A DNA stretch of 64,000 nucleotides from contig NZ_FPBK01000001.1 in assembly GCF_900116665.1 (NCBI RefSeq), forward strand, positions 434,001 to 498,000, given 5' to 3'. Of this stretch, positions 62,746-64,000 are shown piece by piece. The notes beneath the pieces are model-generated. The model worked only from the letters and a program-made list of their open reading frames with translations. It did no database searches and was not told the DNA's origin. This stretch comes from Pustulibacterium marinum (lineage in GTDB: Bacteria; Bacteroidota; Bacteroidia; Flavobacteriales; Flavobacteriaceae). Position numbers and translations under genes: made by a program. Within the stretch, counting starts at the first letter, position 1; every line of letters begins with the position of its first letter.

Positions 62746-64000
62746 TTAGTATCCAGGATTTTGAGTTAAATTAGGATTTACTCCTAAAATTGCAGATGGT
62801 ATTGGGTAAATATCTCTATACCCATCTACTGCAATACCATTGACAGATCCTCCTTTGAAAGGCCATAAATAACTGTTTGAAGTGAAATATCCGTATCTGA
62901 TTAAATCAGTTCTTCTAAATCCTTCCCATTGAAGTTCTCTTGCTCTTTCATCTAGAATAAAATCTAGAGTTAGGTTACCAGATGTTATATTGGCAGAACT
63001 ATTACCATAGGCTCTCTCTCTTAATTCATTGATGTATAAAGCAGCATCAGAAGTGCTTCCGCCTCCACCTCTTAAAACAGCTTCGGCATAGTTAAGATAG
63101 ATTTCTGCAACTCTTATCAAGGCAATATCTGTATCTACAAAGGCATTGTTAGGATCATTTCCTAAAGAACCATCACTTTTAAGGTTTTTATATTTTGTAG
63201 AAGCATAGCCATCAGTAAAGGTATTTGCTATAGTTTCAATTTCATAGTTTTGACCATTGGTAAAGAACATAGCTCTACTATCACTCCAAGCAGTAGGATT
63301 TCCGTCCTCGTCTGAAGCAGTTATAGCGTCATTAAATTTTTCTACTAGTCCTTTGGTAACTCTGTTACCAGACCAACCTCCGTTAACGCCGTAATCTGAA
63401 GCTACCATGTCTCCACCAATTGCAGCGCAAACTAAATAAGTGGTCCCTCCGTATGTTTGAGATTGTACACCGTCAAAATTAGCTGTGAAAATGAACTCGT
63501 TTTGAGCTCCATTGGTATCGTTATCAGCTAAAAACAATTCATCGTAAGCACTTCCGTTTCCGTTAGCATCGGTTGTGTTTAGAGTATATGTTGAATTGAT
63601 AACTTGTTGTGAATACGTTACACAGTCAGCATATCTATCTTCTCCTATCCAGCTTTCAGCATTAAGATAGATTCTTGAAAGAAGGGCCCAAGCAGCAACT
63701 TCATCAACTCTACCATACTCAGAAGTTCCACTTGCAGGTAATAAATCCTGAATTTCTAATAATTCACTTTCAATGAAGGCAAAAATTTCTTCTCTGCTGT
63801 TTTGTTCTGGTACGTTTGTACTAACTTCTGTGGTGATTGGAACGTTTCCAAAGAAATCAACTAAATACGAGTAAGCATAAGCACGCATAAACCTAGCTTC
63901 GGCAATGTAATGTTGAACGTCTGTATTATCACTAAGTGCTTGTGCGTTTTCAATAAATGAATTGCAATATGAAACCTCTAGTGCCAAACGATAATAAGTA
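62746..64000 (-). CDS. SusD/RagB-family lipoprotein, 5' end cut by window edge
   Basis: This is a SusD-like protein whose frame stays open to the window edge, so its signal peptide and first residues lie outside; the TTG at 63987 is internal. Typical features: AEARFMRAYAYSYLVDFFGN, a central region, RVAEIYLNYAEAVLRGGGG, RARELQWEGFRRTDLIRYG and the terminal IYPIPSAILGVNPNLTQNPGY. It should partner a SusC encoded just beyond the right edge. With the SusE/F-like and amylase genes it makes a starch utilisation unit. Confidence 0.92.
   Translation of the reverse strand, partial: TYYRLALEVSYCNSFIENAQALSDNTDVQHYIAEARFMRAYAYSYLVDFFGNVPITTEVSTNVPEQNSREEIFAFIESELLEIQDLLPASGTSEYGRVDEVAAWALLSRIYLNAESWIGEDRYADCVTYSQQVINSTYTLNTTDANGNGSAYDELFLADNDTNGAQNEFIFTANFDGVQSQTYGGTTYLVCAAIGGDMVASDYGVNGGWSGNRVTKGLVEKFNDAITASDEDGNPTAWSDSRAMFFTNGQNYEIETIANTFTDGYASTKYKNLKSDGSLGNDPNNAFVDTDIALIRVAEIYLNYAEAVLRGGGGSTSDAALYINELRERAYGNSSANITSGNLTLDFILDERARELQWEGFRRTDLIRYGYFTSNSYLWPFKGGSVNGIAVDGYRDIYPIPSAILGVNPNLTQNPGY

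Overview
The window reads as a piece of a marine-type Flavobacteriaceae (Bacteroidota) chromosome. The DNA is AT-rich. Genes carry T9SS sorting tails, SusC/SusD pairs, lipoprotein signals, DUF4271/DUF4296 markers and ATP-type PEP carboxykinase. Many starts sit 15-25 bases behind a TAnnTTTG -7 element typical of the phylum. No rRNA, tRNA, CRISPR array, insertion sequence or prophage was seen. Both ends cut genes: a histidine kinase on the left and a SusD gene on the right.

Bases 1-15,060 are mostly housekeeping: a two-component pair, alanine dehydrogenase, a membrane zinc peptidase, an epimerase, a minus-strand operon (GT2 mannosyltransferase, dihydroorotase, DUF4296, membrane protein), DUF4271-hemD, pckA, a DUF423 protein, a saccharopine-dehydrogenase-like enzyme, an Lrp regulator and tyrS. 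Bases 15,100-26,200 hold a LuxE-like protein, a lamin-tail T9SS protein, a PhoR/PhoB-like pair, a glycosyltransferase, trmB-LysE-ATL, an ApbC-Nfu iron-sulfur pair and a ferredoxin reductase with its 2Fe-2S ferredoxin.

Bases 26,300-38,600 are more unusual. A porin-imelysin-dihaem oxidoreductase operon (probable iron acquisition) faces a haem-oxygenase-like DUF3050 gene. Then come a GAF-like protein of unknown role, an HD-domain/PycTM (DUF5706) fusion without a visible cyclase, and a 1238-residue protein that joins a calcineurin-like phosphoesterase, a region with a kinase-like DRH motif, and an outer-membrane barrel.

Bases 38,600-54,000 carry the most striking unit. Three tandem paralogous FG-GAP/ASPIC surface lipoproteins of about 1100 residues are translationally coupled to a vanadium-haloperoxidase-type enzyme with all vanadate-site motifs intact, and to a membrane-anchored SRPBCC/GyrI-like protein. 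A sensor kinase/response regulator pair diverges from this operon.

Bases 54,000-64,000 are glycan-utilisation genes on the minus strand: a starch-type unit (SusD, SusE/F-like binding lipoprotein, GH13 amylase with T9SS tail), then a separately transcribed SusC-SusD pair with a LacI-type palindrome upstream. Assignments are by motif reading only; no database search was possible.
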